DNA of 64,000 nt from Puia sp. (lineage in GTDB: Bacteria > Bacteroidota > Bacteroidia > Chitinophagales > Chitinophagaceae). Positions 43,262-52,427 of this stretch are shown here, in pieces. The position numbers and the translations under genes were made by a program. The stretch is taken from positions 186,001 through 250,000 of the forward strand of contig JARLGZ010000279.1 in assembly GCA_031292515.1 (NCBI GenBank), given 5' to 3'. Positions within the stretch are counted from its first letter, which is position 1. Each line of letters begins with the position of its first letter. The notes under the pieces are model-generated. The model had not been told where the DNA came from, did no database searches, and saw only the letters and a program-made list of their open reading frames with translations.

Positions 43262-43987
43262 ATGAATAACCCGGGCAAAACTTATATGAACTGGAGCGGC
43301 GGCAAGGATTCCGCCCTCTGCCTGCACCGGGTCTTGCAGGAAAACAGTCATGACGTCGGCTGTTTGCTGACCAGCATAAATACCCATCACGACCGCATCT
43401 CGATGCATGGTGTGCGCAGGGAATTGCTGGAAGCGCAAGCCACGGCGATGAATTATCCCCTGGAAACGGTCGAACTGTCCGAACAGCCAGACATGAAGGA
43501 ATACGAACACGCAATGAATACCAGGATCTCCTCCCTGCGTGCCAGGGGGTATTCGAAGGCCCTGTTCGGAGACATCTTTTTAGAGGATCTGAAAAGATAC
43601 CGGGAACAGCAACTGGCGGCCCATGGAATCGAATGCCTTTTTCCTCTTTGGAAAGAATCCACGATCGCACTCGTCAGGGAATTCATCGGACTGGGCTTCA
43701 AAGCCATTATCGTCTGCGTAAATGAGAAATACCTGGATCGCAGTTTTTGCGGAAGACTGATAGATGAGACGTTTCTGGCGGATTTGCCCGCGAATGCAGA
43801 CCCTTGCGGTGAAAATGGAGAGTACCACTCCTTCGTATTCGAAGGCCCCGTTTTAAAATATCCGATTCCTTTTCAAAAAGGCGATATCGTCCGCAGGCAA
43901 TATGCCGACCCGGGCAATACTGCCGGCCATGACAGCCTCAACGGCGATCTTGGATTTTTTTTTGCGGATCTCCTGCCTGTGCAGTGA
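43262..43987 (+). CDS. Dph6-like PP-loop ATPase (diphthine-ammonia ligase family) in the B12 unit
   Basis: A 241-residue ATP-pyrophosphatase-type protein. The PP-loop NWSGGKDSALCLHR is at 10-23, followed by GVRRELLEAQATAMNYPLET, the middle motif FGDIFLEDLKRYREQQLAAH, CLFPLWKESTIALVREFI and the C-terminal GENGEYHSFVFEGPVLKY. These match the family of archaeal and eukaryotic Dph6, which amidates diphthine using ATP and ammonium. Bacteria have no diphthamide, so the substrate here must differ. Placement between cobU and cobT, spaced 15 and 76 bp, points to a corrinoid-related amidation or adenylation step, which is inference. Confidence 0.82.
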   Translation: MNNPGKTYMNWSGGKDSALCLHRVLQENSHDVGCLLTSINTHHDRISMHGVRRELLEAQATAMNYPLETVELSEQPDMKEYEHAMNTRISSLRARGYSKALFGDIFLEDLKRYREQQLAAHGIECLFPLWKESTIALVREFIGLGFKAIIVCVNEKYLDRSFCGRLIDETFLADLPANADPCGENGEYHSFVFEGPVLKYPIPFQKGDIVRRQYADPGNTAGHDSLNGDLGFFFADLLPVQ

Positions 43988-44063
43988 GCCAATGCCAGGC
44001 TTTCCTTATCATTGTGCAGGCCTGTCGATGAGAACGGTCTGATAAATATCTATAGCAATAAAA

Positions 44064-45119
44064 ATGGAACTAAGGGAAAAAATTCAACGCAAAATAGACA
44101 ATAAGACCAAACCGGTCGGTTCTTTGGGCCGCCTGGAAGAGATCGCCCTGCAGGTGGGCCTCATCCAGGGCACGGACAACCCGCAAATCCGCGATCCCCA
44201 TATTGTCATCTTTGCAGGGGACCATGGAATCGCGGCGACAGGGTTGATCAACCCCTACCCCCAGGCCGTGACAGCACAGATGGTGCTGAATTTTGTCAGG
44301 GGCGGCGCCGCCATCAACGTATTTTGCCGCCAGCATAGGATCGGCCTGAAAGTAGTGGACGCGGGAGTAAATGCCGATTTCGGGCACAGCGGAGGATCGT
44401 TGGCTATTCCATCCGGCACCCCGGGGTTCATAGAAGCCAAGATCGGCTACGGTACCCGCAATTATCTCGAAGAAGAAGCGATGAGCGCAGAGGAGATGCA
44501 AAAAGCCCTCGCCAAAGGACAGACGATCATTGAAGATCTCTTTAAAAACGGCTGCAATTGTGTAGGCCTCGGTGAGATGGGCATCGGGAACACCTCTTCC
44601 GCGGCCCTGATCATGAGCCTGGTGACCGGCATCCCGGTCGCCGATTGCGCGGGCAGAGGTACAGGGTCGAGCGACGAACAACTGGCGGCAAAAATCGCAA
44701 CCCTGCAGAAAGTGATCGCACGGCATTTTCCCGGTCACGAAATGTCGCCGGCCACCCCCGAAAAGATTCTGCAGTCTGTCGGCGGTTTTGAGATCGCCAT
44801 GATGACCGGCGCCTTTCTAAAGGCCGCCACCCTGGGGATGGTCATTATAGTGGACGGCTTTATCGCCACCTCTGCGCTCCTGCTTGCGCGCGCCATGCGG
44901 CCGGCCGTCACAGACAATTGTATATTTGCTCATACCAGCGGAGAGCAAGGCCACCGGAAAATGCTGGATTGGCTCGGCGCCAGCCCCGTCTTGAACCTCG
45001 GCATGCGTCTGGGGGAAGGCACCGGCGCGGCGATGGTCCTTCCGGTCATCCGCTCGGCCACGGCGTTCCTGGACGAAATGGCTTCTTTCGAATCGGCCGG
45101 TGTTGACCACGCCGGCTAG
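44064..45119 (+). CDS. cobT: Nicotinate-nucleotide:dimethylbenzimidazole phosphoribosyltransferase
   Basis: Makes alpha-ribazole phosphate from nicotinate mononucleotide and a lower-ligand base. The 351-residue protein has the standard length. Motifs are KTKPVGSLGRLEEIALQVG at 14-32, VIFAGDHGIAATG at 48-60, MVLNFVRGGAAINVFCRQ, VGLGEMGIGNTSSAALI and RLGEGTGAAM with the catalytic Glu at 318 (position 317 in the Salmonella enzyme). It is followed by cobS after 21 bp. No BluB is nearby, so the base is probably taken up or made elsewhere. Confidence 0.96.
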   Translation: MELREKIQRKIDNKTKPVGSLGRLEEIALQVGLIQGTDNPQIRDPHIVIFAGDHGIAATGLINPYPQAVTAQMVLNFVRGGAAINVFCRQHRIGLKVVDAGVNADFGHSGGSLAIPSGTPGFIEAKIGYGTRNYLEEEAMSAEEMQKALAKGQTIIEDLFKNGCNCVGLGEMGIGNTSSAALIMSLVTGIPVADCAGRGTGSSDEQLAAKIATLQKVIARHFPGHEMSPATPEKILQSVGGFEIAMMTGAFLKAATLGMVIIVDGFIATSALLLARAMRPAVTDNCIFAHTSGEQGHRKMLDWLGASPVLNLGMRLGEGTGAAMVLPVIRSATAFLDEMASFESAGVDHAG

Positions 45120-45140
45120 CCCTAAATAATAACGACATTC

Positions 45141-45986
45141 ATGTTGAGAAAAGAATGGAAGACCTTTTTAACCGCCGTCATGTTCCTGACCCGGATCCGG
45201 GTGCCGGCAGGCATCGACCATCATCCGGACTACCTGCAACGCAGCCCCAGATATTTTCCCCTCATCGGTTGGATCATCGGGGTGATCTGCGCCTCCGTCT
45301 TTCTGCTTTTTAAAGCCCTCTTTTCCGCTGATTTCGCCATCCTGGGCTCTATGATCGCCGGGATCCTGGCCACCGGCGCCTTTCATGAAGACGGCTTTGC
45401 AGACGTATGCGATGGCTTCGGGGGAGGATGGACACGGGAGAAAATTCTGCTCATCATGAAAGACAGCCGCATCGGGGCCTTTGGTGCCATCGGCCTGTTG
45501 GCGATGCTCGGTAGCAAATTCCTCTTGCAAAAGGACACGCTTTCCCTGACCCTTTCTCCCGACGGCATTCCCGGCCACCCCGCCAATAGCATCAATACAG
45601 CCGGCAACTGTCTTCTTTGCTGCAAGAATTTTATCGTCGCCCTGGTGGCCGCACACAGCCTGAGCAGGCTGATGCCGGTCGTCATCATGCGCTTTTTCGA
45701 ATATGCTTCGGATCCCGACACCAGCAAATCCAAACCAGTGGCAACCAGAAAGCCTGGTTTGGGAGAGCTGGCTTTTGCCTCGGCCACGGCCCTCCTCCCA
45801 TTCGCTCTGCTTCCCGGGTATTTCCTCCTGTCGATCCCGCCCGTGATCATCGTGGCTTTCCGGCTGGCGGGATATTTTAAAAAATGGATCGGCGGTTTTA
45901 CGGGTGATTGCCTCGGTGCGATACAACAGGTCAGTGAATGTGTATTCTATTTAACTTTTATAATGATCGGAAAGTATATCCGCTAA
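45141..45986 (+). CDS. cobS: Adenosylcobinamide-GDP ribazoletransferase (cobalamin synthase)
   Basis: A membrane enzyme that joins adenosylcobinamide-GDP to alpha-ribazole (phosphate). The 281-residue protein has several hydrophobic segments. It carries FLTRIRVPAG, YFPLIGWIIGVICA, GAFHEDGFADVCDGFGGGW with the acidic metal-binding cluster, and LIMKDSRIGAFGAIGLLAML. The C-terminal GGFTGDCLGAIQQVSECVFY is also conserved. It lies between cobT and cobC (12 bp), the usual order for nucleotide-loop genes. Confidence 0.95.
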   Translation: MLRKEWKTFLTAVMFLTRIRVPAGIDHHPDYLQRSPRYFPLIGWIIGVICASVFLLFKALFSADFAILGSMIAGILATGAFHEDGFADVCDGFGGGWTREKILLIMKDSRIGAFGAIGLLAMLGSKFLLQKDTLSLTLSPDGIPGHPANSINTAGNCLLCCKNFIVALVAAHSLSRLMPVVIMRFFEYASDPDTSKSKPVATRKPGLGELAFASATALLPFALLPGYFLLSIPPVIIVAFRLAGYFKKWIGGFTGDCLGAIQQVSECVFYLTFIMIGKYIR

Positions 45987-45998
45987 AAAGGGAACACA

Positions 45999-46673
45999 AT
46001 GTCACAAACGATCTATCTGGTCAGGCATACGACGCCGGCCGTCGAAAAAGGCATCTGTTATGGACAGAGCGATCTCGATGTAGCCGCCGGTTTCCCGGAA
46101 GAAGCGGCCATCATCCGGGAAAATCTGAACCTTCCCTCTCTGCCTGAAGATCCCCGATACCAGGAAAAGTCTCCCGCCGGCTCCATCCATACCGTCTATA
46201 CCAGCCCTCTGCGGCGTTGCAGAAAACTGGCCACCTGCCTGTTTCCCGGCAAAAACATATCCGAAGCAGGGGAACTGATGGAAATCCATTGCGGAGAATG
46301 GGAAATGCGGAAATGGGATCAACTCCCGCGGGAACAAATCGATCCCTGGATGAAAGACTTCGTAACGGTCAGAATCCCCGGAGGAGAAAGCTACCTGGAT
46401 CTGTACCACCGGGTCATCCCCTGGTTCGACAAGCTCCTGGAAATGCCGGAAAACAGCCCTGTCGTCCTATTTACGCACGGAGGCGTGATCCGAAGCCTGT
46501 TGGCTTATATCACGGGGACATCCCTGGCCAAATCCTTCAACGCATTTTCGTTGTATTACGGTTGCACGATAAAGATCACCACCCATCCCGGCGATCCGGC
46601 AGGCCTATTCCGCCACGAGTTTCTTTCCAATGACAGGTCCGGCGAAAAAGAGCAGCACAAACCGCACTATTAG
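45999..46673 (+). CDS. cobC: Alpha-ribazole phosphatase (histidine phosphatase family)
   Basis: Removes the phosphate from alpha-ribazole phosphate or the final cobalamin phosphate. The 224-residue protein has the phosphohistidine motif YLVRHTTPAVEKGICYGQSD near the start and TSPLRRCRKLA. It also has the acid EIHCGEWEMRKWDQLPRE and the second histidine in FTHGGVIRSLLAYI. RHT replaces the usual RHG, as is common in CobC. It is the last gene of the btuB unit; a MarC gene follows after 33 bp with its own -7-like box. Confidence 0.9.
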   Translation: MSQTIYLVRHTTPAVEKGICYGQSDLDVAAGFPEEAAIIRENLNLPSLPEDPRYQEKSPAGSIHTVYTSPLRRCRKLATCLFPGKNISEAGELMEIHCGEWEMRKWDQLPREQIDPWMKDFVTVRIPGGESYLDLYHRVIPWFDKLLEMPENSPVVLFTHGGVIRSLLAYITGTSLAKSFNAFSLYYGCTIKITTHPGDPAGLFRHEFLSNDRSGEKEQHKPHY

Positions 46674-46706
46674 ACGGAGCCAGGCTCTACCTTTGCAACT
46701 ATCTTT

Positions 46707-47294
46707 ATGAATATGACAAAAGTCGATATCAATAACCTCGTAACGGTGACTTTTACGCTTTTCGCGGTGATTGATATCCTGGGGTCCATCCCCCTGCTGC
46801 TGGCGCTGAAAAAGAAAATGGGCGGCTTCCATGAACTGAAAGCCACCTTTATCTCCGGAGCGCTGATGGTGTTATTCCTGTTCGCCGGGGAAAAATTCCT
46901 GGCTATCCTGGGAGTAGACAAACATTCGTTTGCGGTGGGGGGGTCGATCGTCATTTTTATCCTGGGACTGGAGATGGTGCTGGGCATCGAGTTCTTCAAG
47001 AGCGAAAAAGACGTCAAATCCAGCCTGCTGGTGCCGATCGCCTTCCCGCTCATCGCCGGTTCCGGTACCCTTACCACCATCATGTCGCTAAAGGCCAATT
47101 ATGACGAAACGATCATCCTGCTCGCCATCTTCGTCAACCTGATTATCATCTATATTGTGCTCCGATCCCTCGATTGGCTGGAAAAAATTCTCGGACCGGC
47201 AGGTATGATTGCGATTCGTAAATTTTTTGGCGTAGTTTTGCTCGCCATCGCGGTAAAAATCTTCAGCAGCAACCTTCACGGTCTGTTGAAATGA
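46707..47294 (+). CDS. MarC-family membrane protein
   Basis: A 195-residue inner-membrane protein with six predicted helices. MarC hallmarks are TLFAVIDILGSIPLLLALKK at the start, VDKHSFAVGGSIVIFILGLE, VPIAFPLIAGSGTLTTIMSL in the middle and FFGVVLLAIAVKIFSSNL at the end. The family was once linked to multiple antibiotic resistance, but the function is unsettled. A TACCTTTG box (46688-46695) lies 12 bp before the ATG, too close for a normal leader, so the gene may also be read from the btuB unit. Confidence 0.88.
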   Translation: MNMTKVDINNLVTVTFTLFAVIDILGSIPLLLALKKKMGGFHELKATFISGALMVLFLFAGEKFLAILGVDKHSFAVGGSIVIFILGLEMVLGIEFFKSEKDVKSSLLVPIAFPLIAGSGTLTTIMSLKANYDETIILLAIFVNLIIIYIVLRSLDWLEKILGPAGMIAIRKFFGVVLLAIAVKIFSSNLHGLLK

Positions 47295-47324
47295 CCCCGC
47301 CGGGCAACCCGGTGGTCAAAAGCC

Positions 47325-47396
47325 GGTCCTGTAGTACAATGGATAGTATAAGGGTCTCCGAAGCCCTGGATTCCAGTTCGATTCTGGACGGGACCA
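47325..47396 (+). tRNA. tRNA-Arg (anticodon CCG)
   Basis: A 72-nt cloverleaf. Acceptor GGTCCTG pairs with CGGGACC and discriminator A follows. The D-stem is GTAC/GTAT. The anticodon arm AGGGT/GCCCT has loop CTCCGAA, giving anticodon CCG (codon CGG). The T-arm is TCCAG/CTGGA with loop TTCGATT. CCA is not encoded. A strong terminator begins six bases downstream. Confidence 0.95.
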
Positions 47397-47401
47397 CTCC
47401 G

Positions 47402-47449
47402 AAAATCCGGATATGATTTAAAAAAATCCAATCATATCCGGATTTTTTT
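47402..47449 (+). terminator. Terminator of the tRNA-Arg transcript
   Basis: A perfect 17-bp inverted repeat (47402-47418 with 47430-47446, 11-nt loop) ends in a run of T. It is a strong intrinsic terminator separating the MarC/tRNA region from the SusC locus. Confidence 0.9.
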
Positions 47450-47610
47450 AAATAAATAAGAATCTTCGACGAGATCTTCAACAGATTTTTACCAGGTTTT
47501 TGAAAATTCCTCTACATCTCTGGCAATCAGCCTTCCATTTTTGCGTTGTTTAGCAGGTTTGAAAATGTAACCGCTTCCGACCCACGCATTTCACGCTAAA
47601 AATTAACTCG

Positions 47611-50600
47611 ATGAGAAAACTGTTACTACTGCTTTGTAGTCTTGTTGTATTTTGCAGCCAGCCCTTTGCACAAGTCCGTACAATAAGGGGGAGAGTAGTC
47701 GACGATCAGGGACGACCTATCGCCGGAGCTACAGTGCAGGCTGCGGGTTCCTCCCGGGCAACAGGCGCCGTAGCAGCAACTTCCACGACCGGAGAAGGTA
47801 ATTTCAGCCTCAAAATCCCTGCTTCAGGAGAAATACTGGTCGTTTCTTCGGTCAATTTCATCACCAGGGAGATAGGAATCGCAGACAATCTCATGATCGC
47901 CCTGCAACCCGCAACGGGCACCTTGAACCAGGTAGTGATCACCGCTTACGGAAACACCCGCAAAAAAGCTTTCACAGGCACCGCCGAAACTATAAATGCC
48001 GGATCGTTTAAAGACCAGCAGGTGAGTTCGATTACCAATGTCTTGCAGGGAGAGGCCAGCGGTGTCCTGGTTGTCAACGAGAACGGGCAGCCGGGAGAAA
48101 ATCCCAGTGTAAGGATCAGGGGCATCGGCTCGGTGAATGCCTCCGCGGACCCCTTCATTATCCTCGATGGAGCTCCCTACGGCGGGTACCTCAGCAGCAT
48201 CAATCCCGCGGACATAGAAACGATCACCGTTCTGAAAGACGCTTCTTCCACGGCTTTATACGGATCACGCGCATCCAATGGCATACTCCAGATAACAACC
48301 CGTTCGGGCAAAGGCTCCCCCCACGTGTCTGTTTCCGGTGTCAGAGGCTATTCCCGCCGGGCTGTATCCGACTACAAATATGTAAGTGATCCCCAATTAT
48401 ATGAATTGACCTGGGAAGGACTGCGGAACCAGGCCAATATCACACCCAGCATCATCACCGTCGCCGGTGCCGCATCGGCGGAGGATTATGCAAGCCGGAG
48501 CGTCGCCGGTACCCTGGTGTACAACCCGTTTGGTGTAAGCGAACCGGTAGGAACGGATGGGAAGATCGTCGCGGGAGCAAAGGAGCTCTGGCACGAGAAC
48601 TGGGCCGACGTACTAACCCGTACGGCCGGAAGAACCGATATCAACCTATCCGTGGCGGGAGGAACCGACCGGACAAAATATCTGATCTCCGGGGGATACC
48701 TCGACGATGCCGGTATCCCGCTGGAGTCCAGGTTTAAGAGATATTCAGGCCGCATAAACCTGGAAACAAAAGCAAATGACTGGCTCAGGGTCGGGTTGAA
48801 TTCAAGCCTTTCCTACTCCACGCAAAACTATCCCACCCAGGGCGGGACGGATTATGTGAACGTCATCGGGTGGATACGGAGTACGTCTGGCATCTATCCT
48901 GAATATCTCAGGGATCCCGCCACCGGCGCGTTCATCCTCGATGCCGGCGGAAATAAACAATTTGATTACGGGAACAACGGTCCACTGAGACGTCCGATGG
49001 CCCAGGGGGACAACCCGGCGGGGACCGCCACCCTGAATCCGATCTTGTATGACCGCACGATCACCTCGCTGAACGGCTTCGCGGAGGCAAAAATCCTCAC
49101 CGGCTTGCAATTCAGGACACAATATGCCGTGGACCTTTTTCAGACCCAGTTCAGCCAGTTTTTTAACCCCTTTGTAGGGGACGGCGCCGCTTACAAAGGC
49201 AGCAGCGAAAAAAAACAGACGAACTCGAATAACCAGACTTTCACCAATACGTTCACCTATGACAGGAACTTCGGCGGCATTCATCATATCAACCTGGTGG
49301 CAGGCATGGAAGCCTATCGCTATAACCAGGGCGTGGTCGATGCCGTAGCCAAAGGCTTTACCTTCCCCGGAGCCACGGAATTACAGTATGGAAGCATCCC
49401 TTATACGGCTACCTCCTACTCCTACAATAACAGGATGGTCAGCTATCTCAGCCGGTTGAACTACGACCTCACAGATAAATATCACCTGTCGGTATCCTTG
49501 CGACGTGACGGCTCCAGCCGTTTTGCCGATTCTGTCCGATGGGGGACTTTTTGGTCCGTCGGCGGCGCCTGGAACATCAATAAAGAAGACTTTGCAAAAG
49601 GATTCGGCGATTTAAGCGACCTGAAACTGAGAGCGAGCTATGGAACGACGGGCAACCAGGCCTTTCTCGACCAGAATAACAATCCCATCTATTTCCCTTA
49701 CCTCTCCACTTACGCGGCGGGAGCCAATATCGCCGGCTATGCCGGCTCCGTCATCTCCAACGTAGGCAACGGAAGACTCACATGGGAAAGTCAGAAGGAC
49801 CTCGACCTCGGTATCGATTTCGGTTTTCTGAACAACAGGATCATGGGATCTTTCACCTGGTTTGACCGGCGTTCCAACAAGTTGTTCTTCGCCCGCCCCC
49901 TGCCACCCTCTTCCGGCAACGATTTCGTAAACGACAATATCGGGGCGGTGACAAATAGAGGCGTCGAAATCGATCTGACGACCGTAAATATCAACACCCG
50001 GGATTTCACATGGACGACCACCCTGAATTTTAGCAGCATCCGGAACAGGATCACGGCCCTGCCCCAGCAGTCGATCACGGGCCCCAACCTGAGCCAGCTG
50101 GTAGTCGGCCAACCTCTGAACAATTTCTATATACGCGAATATGCCGGCGTCGATGCCACCGACGGGACCCCAATGTGGTATATGGATAAAATTGACGGGA
50201 CCGGTAAAACGATCAAGACCATTACCAAGCAATACAGCGCGGCAACCCGCTATTTCGAAGGCACGTCTTTGCCGGATTGGACCGGAGGCATTACCAGCAC
50301 CCTGCGATACCGGCATTTCGAACTCAGTATCCTGGCCTACCTTAGTTTCCGGGGAAAAATCTATGACGCCGACTATGCCAGCCTGATGTATTCATCGGTA
50401 GGTACCGCACCCGGCCATAACTGGAGCACGGATATTTTCAACAGGTGGCAGAGCCCGACAGAAAGAGGCGACGGAAAAACACCCAGGCTGACGACGACGA
50501 CTGACGATCAGTCCAACGCGGTCTCTACCCGTTTCCTGTACGATGATACCTATATGCGTATCAGAAATATAACGCTGGGATATACATTACCGGAAAAGAA

Positions 50601-50772
50601 CCTGAAAAAATCCAGGTTGTCGTCCGCACGTGTATATGTTACGCTGCAAAATCCTCTCACCTTCTTCAACAGGAAGGGATTGGATCCGGAAGGAGGAGGA
50701 CTGGCGGGGGTCACGAGCAATACGTCAAGCGTATACAAGACCTATTCAGCAGGAATCAGCCTGGAGTTTTAG
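47611..50772 (+). CDS. SusC/RagA-family TonB-linked outer-membrane protein
   Basis: A 1053-residue outer-membrane importer. A signal peptide (about 1-21) is followed by a carboxypeptidase-regulatory-like domain (IRGRVVDDQGRPIAGATVQA, about 24-105). The junction LNQVVITAYGNTRKKAFTG precedes the plug, with the SusC signature segments SVRIRGIGSVNASADPFIIL, DGAPYGGYLSSINPADIETI and TVLKDASSTALYGSRASNGI. The barrel has LRRDGSSRFADSVRWGTFWS and the terminal YSAGISLEF. It works with the SusD-like lipoprotein 34 bp downstream to take up an oligosaccharide or peptide. No glycosidase or sensor gene is adjacent, so the substrate is unknown. Confidence 0.95.
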   Translation: MRKLLLLLCSLVVFCSQPFAQVRTIRGRVVDDQGRPIAGATVQAAGSSRATGAVAATSTTGEGNFSLKIPASGEILVVSSVNFITREIGIADNLMIALQPATGTLNQVVITAYGNTRKKAFTGTAETINAGSFKDQQVSSITNVLQGEASGVLVVNENGQPGENPSVRIRGIGSVNASADPFIILDGAPYGGYLSSINPADIETITVLKDASSTALYGSRASNGILQITTRSGKGSPHVSVSGVRGYSRRAVSDYKYVSDPQLYELTWEGLRNQANITPSIITVAGAASAEDYASRSVAGTLVYNPFGVSEPVGTDGKIVAGAKELWHENWADVLTRTAGRTDINLSVAGGTDRTKYLISGGYLDDAGIPLESRFKRYSGRINLETKANDWLRVGLNSSLSYSTQNYPTQGGTDYVNVIGWIRSTSGIYPEYLRDPATGAFILDAGGNKQFDYGNNGPLRRPMAQGDNPAGTATLNPILYDRTITSLNGFAEAKILTGLQFRTQYAVDLFQTQFSQFFNPFVGDGAAYKGSSEKKQTNSNNQTFTNTFTYDRNFGGIHHINLVAGMEAYRYNQGVVDAVAKGFTFPGATELQYGSIPYTATSYSYNNRMVSYLSRLNYDLTDKYHLSVSLRRDGSSRFADSVRWGTFWSVGGAWNINKEDFAKGFGDLSDLKLRASYGTTGNQAFLDQNNNPIYFPYLSTYAAGANIAGYAGSVISNVGNGRLTWESQKDLDLGIDFGFLNNRIMGSFTWFDRRSNKLFFARPLPPSSGNDFVNDNIGAVTNRGVEIDLTTVNINTRDFTWTTTLNFSSIRNRITALPQQSITGPNLSQLVVGQPLNNFYIREYAGVDATDGTPMWYMDKIDGTGKTIKTITKQYSAATRYFEGTSLPDWTGGITSTLRYRHFELSILAYLSFRGKIYDADYASLMYSSVGTAPGHNWSTDIFNRWQSPTERGDGKTPRLTTTTDDQSNAVSTRFLYDDTYMRIRNITLGYTLPEKNLKKSRLSSARVYVTLQNPLTFFNRKGLDPEGGGLAGVTSNTSSVYKTYSAGISLEF

Positions 50773-50805
50773 CCATTTAATTTCTCTCATTCAACCTTTG
50801 CATTT

Positions 50806-52323
50806 ATGAGACCAAATCGTATTATGAGATCGAAATACAAGACTTTACTTTTTCTCCTGGCAGGCCACCTGACACTGGCCTCCTGCTCGAAGAGCTTTAT
50901 CGACTCCGTCGTACCGGCGAACGGAGACATCACGAGCAACCTGATCTTTACCTCCCAGGTAGGCGTGGATAACGCCATGACCGGAATCTATGAGATCATG
51001 AGAGATTATATCACCCCGAATGGCCAGGCAAATATGTACGGCTGGAAGACGGCGCAGTTGAATTTCGACATGCGCGGCAACGATCTGATCGCGCAGCCCG
51101 CCAACTGGTATTCCTTTGAGAACAACTGGGTGGACGATGATTTCGGCCGGGTAGCGACCTCAAACAGGACGCTCCAGATGTGGAATCTCTGTTACAAAGT
51201 GATCAACAACGCCAACACGATCATCGCGAACGTTCCTTCCGCCCCGATAGGACAGGCCGATCAGGACGCTGATATCGCCGAAGCCCGGGCCCTGCGGGGG
51301 TGGGCTTATTTCAACCTGGCCAGGATCTATCAGTTCACCTATGCCAGGGACACCACCGCCCCCGGCGTACCCATTTATACGACACCATCCGACGGGTCTA
51401 CATCCGGCAACCCCAGATCTCCCCTGAATGCCGTCTATCAATTGATCGTCTCAGACCTTGAATCCGCTTCCGCGACATTGACAACGACACGGGTGGATAA
51501 ATACAGGATCAATAAGAATGTAGCCCAGGGCATCCTGGCCGAAGTATACCAGGAAATGGCGATGGCCGATCCGACGCTGTGGGCAAAGGCAGAGAGCAAT
51601 GCCGCCTCCGCGACGGCCGGTTTTTCGCTGATGCCAAACGCCGCGACCAATGGATATGCGGATGGATTCAACACCGTTACAAACGGAGAATGGATATGGG
51701 GGCTGCAGTTCAACGCATCTCAATCCTACGGTTTTGCCAGCTTTTTTGGATTCATCGAACCGGACAGCACCGCCAAACCGAACTTTCGGTACAATGATAT
51801 CTATGTGAACACCACATTTGTAAATCTGTTCAGTTCCACCGATATGCGCAGGCTGTTCATCGAGAACCAGGCAGCCATCGGCAGCAGCACTCCCTGGGTC
51901 CAATGGCAGACGATGAAATTCAGGGACAATTCGACCGTATCCGGCGATTACGTGATGATGCGTGCCGCCGAGATGTACCTGATACAAGCCGAAGCGCAGG
52001 CACAGCAGGGCGAACTCGCCACTGCCGAAACGACGCTTTATGCGCTGCAACATGAGAGAGACACCGCCGCGACCATGATCACCACCCCGAACAAAGATTC
52101 TTTGCTTTACTATATCCGCGTCGAAAGACGCAAGGAGTTGTATGGAGAAATGGGAGTAGAATATTTCGATCTCAAAAGATACCAGCTTTCCATGATCCGG
52201 GACGGTGTCCAGTGGAGTACGATCACTGTCCCTGCCGGTGACAACAGGTGGAGATGGCAGATTCCCCAGTCCGAAATGGACGGGAACAAGAGCCTGACGG
52301 CCGCCGACCAAAATCCGCTGTAG
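50806..52323 (+). CDS. SusD/RagB-family nutrient-binding lipoprotein
   Basis: A 505-residue surface lipoprotein, the lid partner of the SusC protein. The signal ends HLTLASC with lipid Cys27. The body shows the TPR-rich SusD pattern: DIAEARALRGWAYFNLARIY, PRSPLNAVYQLIVSDLESAS, NVAQGILAEVYQEMA and the C-terminal YVMMRAAEMYLIQAEAQAQQ and VERRKELYGEMGVEYFDLKR. A second in-frame ATG at 50824 would also keep the signal peptide. No binding residues for a specific sugar can be named. Confidence 0.95.
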   Translation: MRPNRIMRSKYKTLLFLLAGHLTLASCSKSFIDSVVPANGDITSNLIFTSQVGVDNAMTGIYEIMRDYITPNGQANMYGWKTAQLNFDMRGNDLIAQPANWYSFENNWVDDDFGRVATSNRTLQMWNLCYKVINNANTIIANVPSAPIGQADQDADIAEARALRGWAYFNLARIYQFTYARDTTAPGVPIYTTPSDGSTSGNPRSPLNAVYQLIVSDLESASATLTTTRVDKYRINKNVAQGILAEVYQEMAMADPTLWAKAESNAASATAGFSLMPNAATNGYADGFNTVTNGEWIWGLQFNASQSYGFASFFGFIEPDSTAKPNFRYNDIYVNTTFVNLFSSTDMRRLFIENQAAIGSSTPWVQWQTMKFRDNSTVSGDYVMMRAAEMYLIQAEAQAQQGELATAETTLYALQHERDTAATMITTPNKDSLLYYIRVERRKELYGEMGVEYFDLKRYQLSMIRDGVQWSTITVPAGDNRWRWQIPQSEMDGNKSLTAADQNPL

Positions 52324-52427
52324 AAGGCCGGAGGAGAATACCCCCCGGGGTGAAGAGAGAAGCCTGCCTCGTTTACAAAAACAAAGAAAAGACAAAGAAG
52401 AAAACACAAAGACGAAGAAAGTTAAAA

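Noticed and set aside
47325-47449. tRNA-Arg as an integration site for a mobile element
   Set aside because: No integrase, no repeated tRNA 3' end and no foreign-looking block was seen around it. The downstream symmetry is a terminator.
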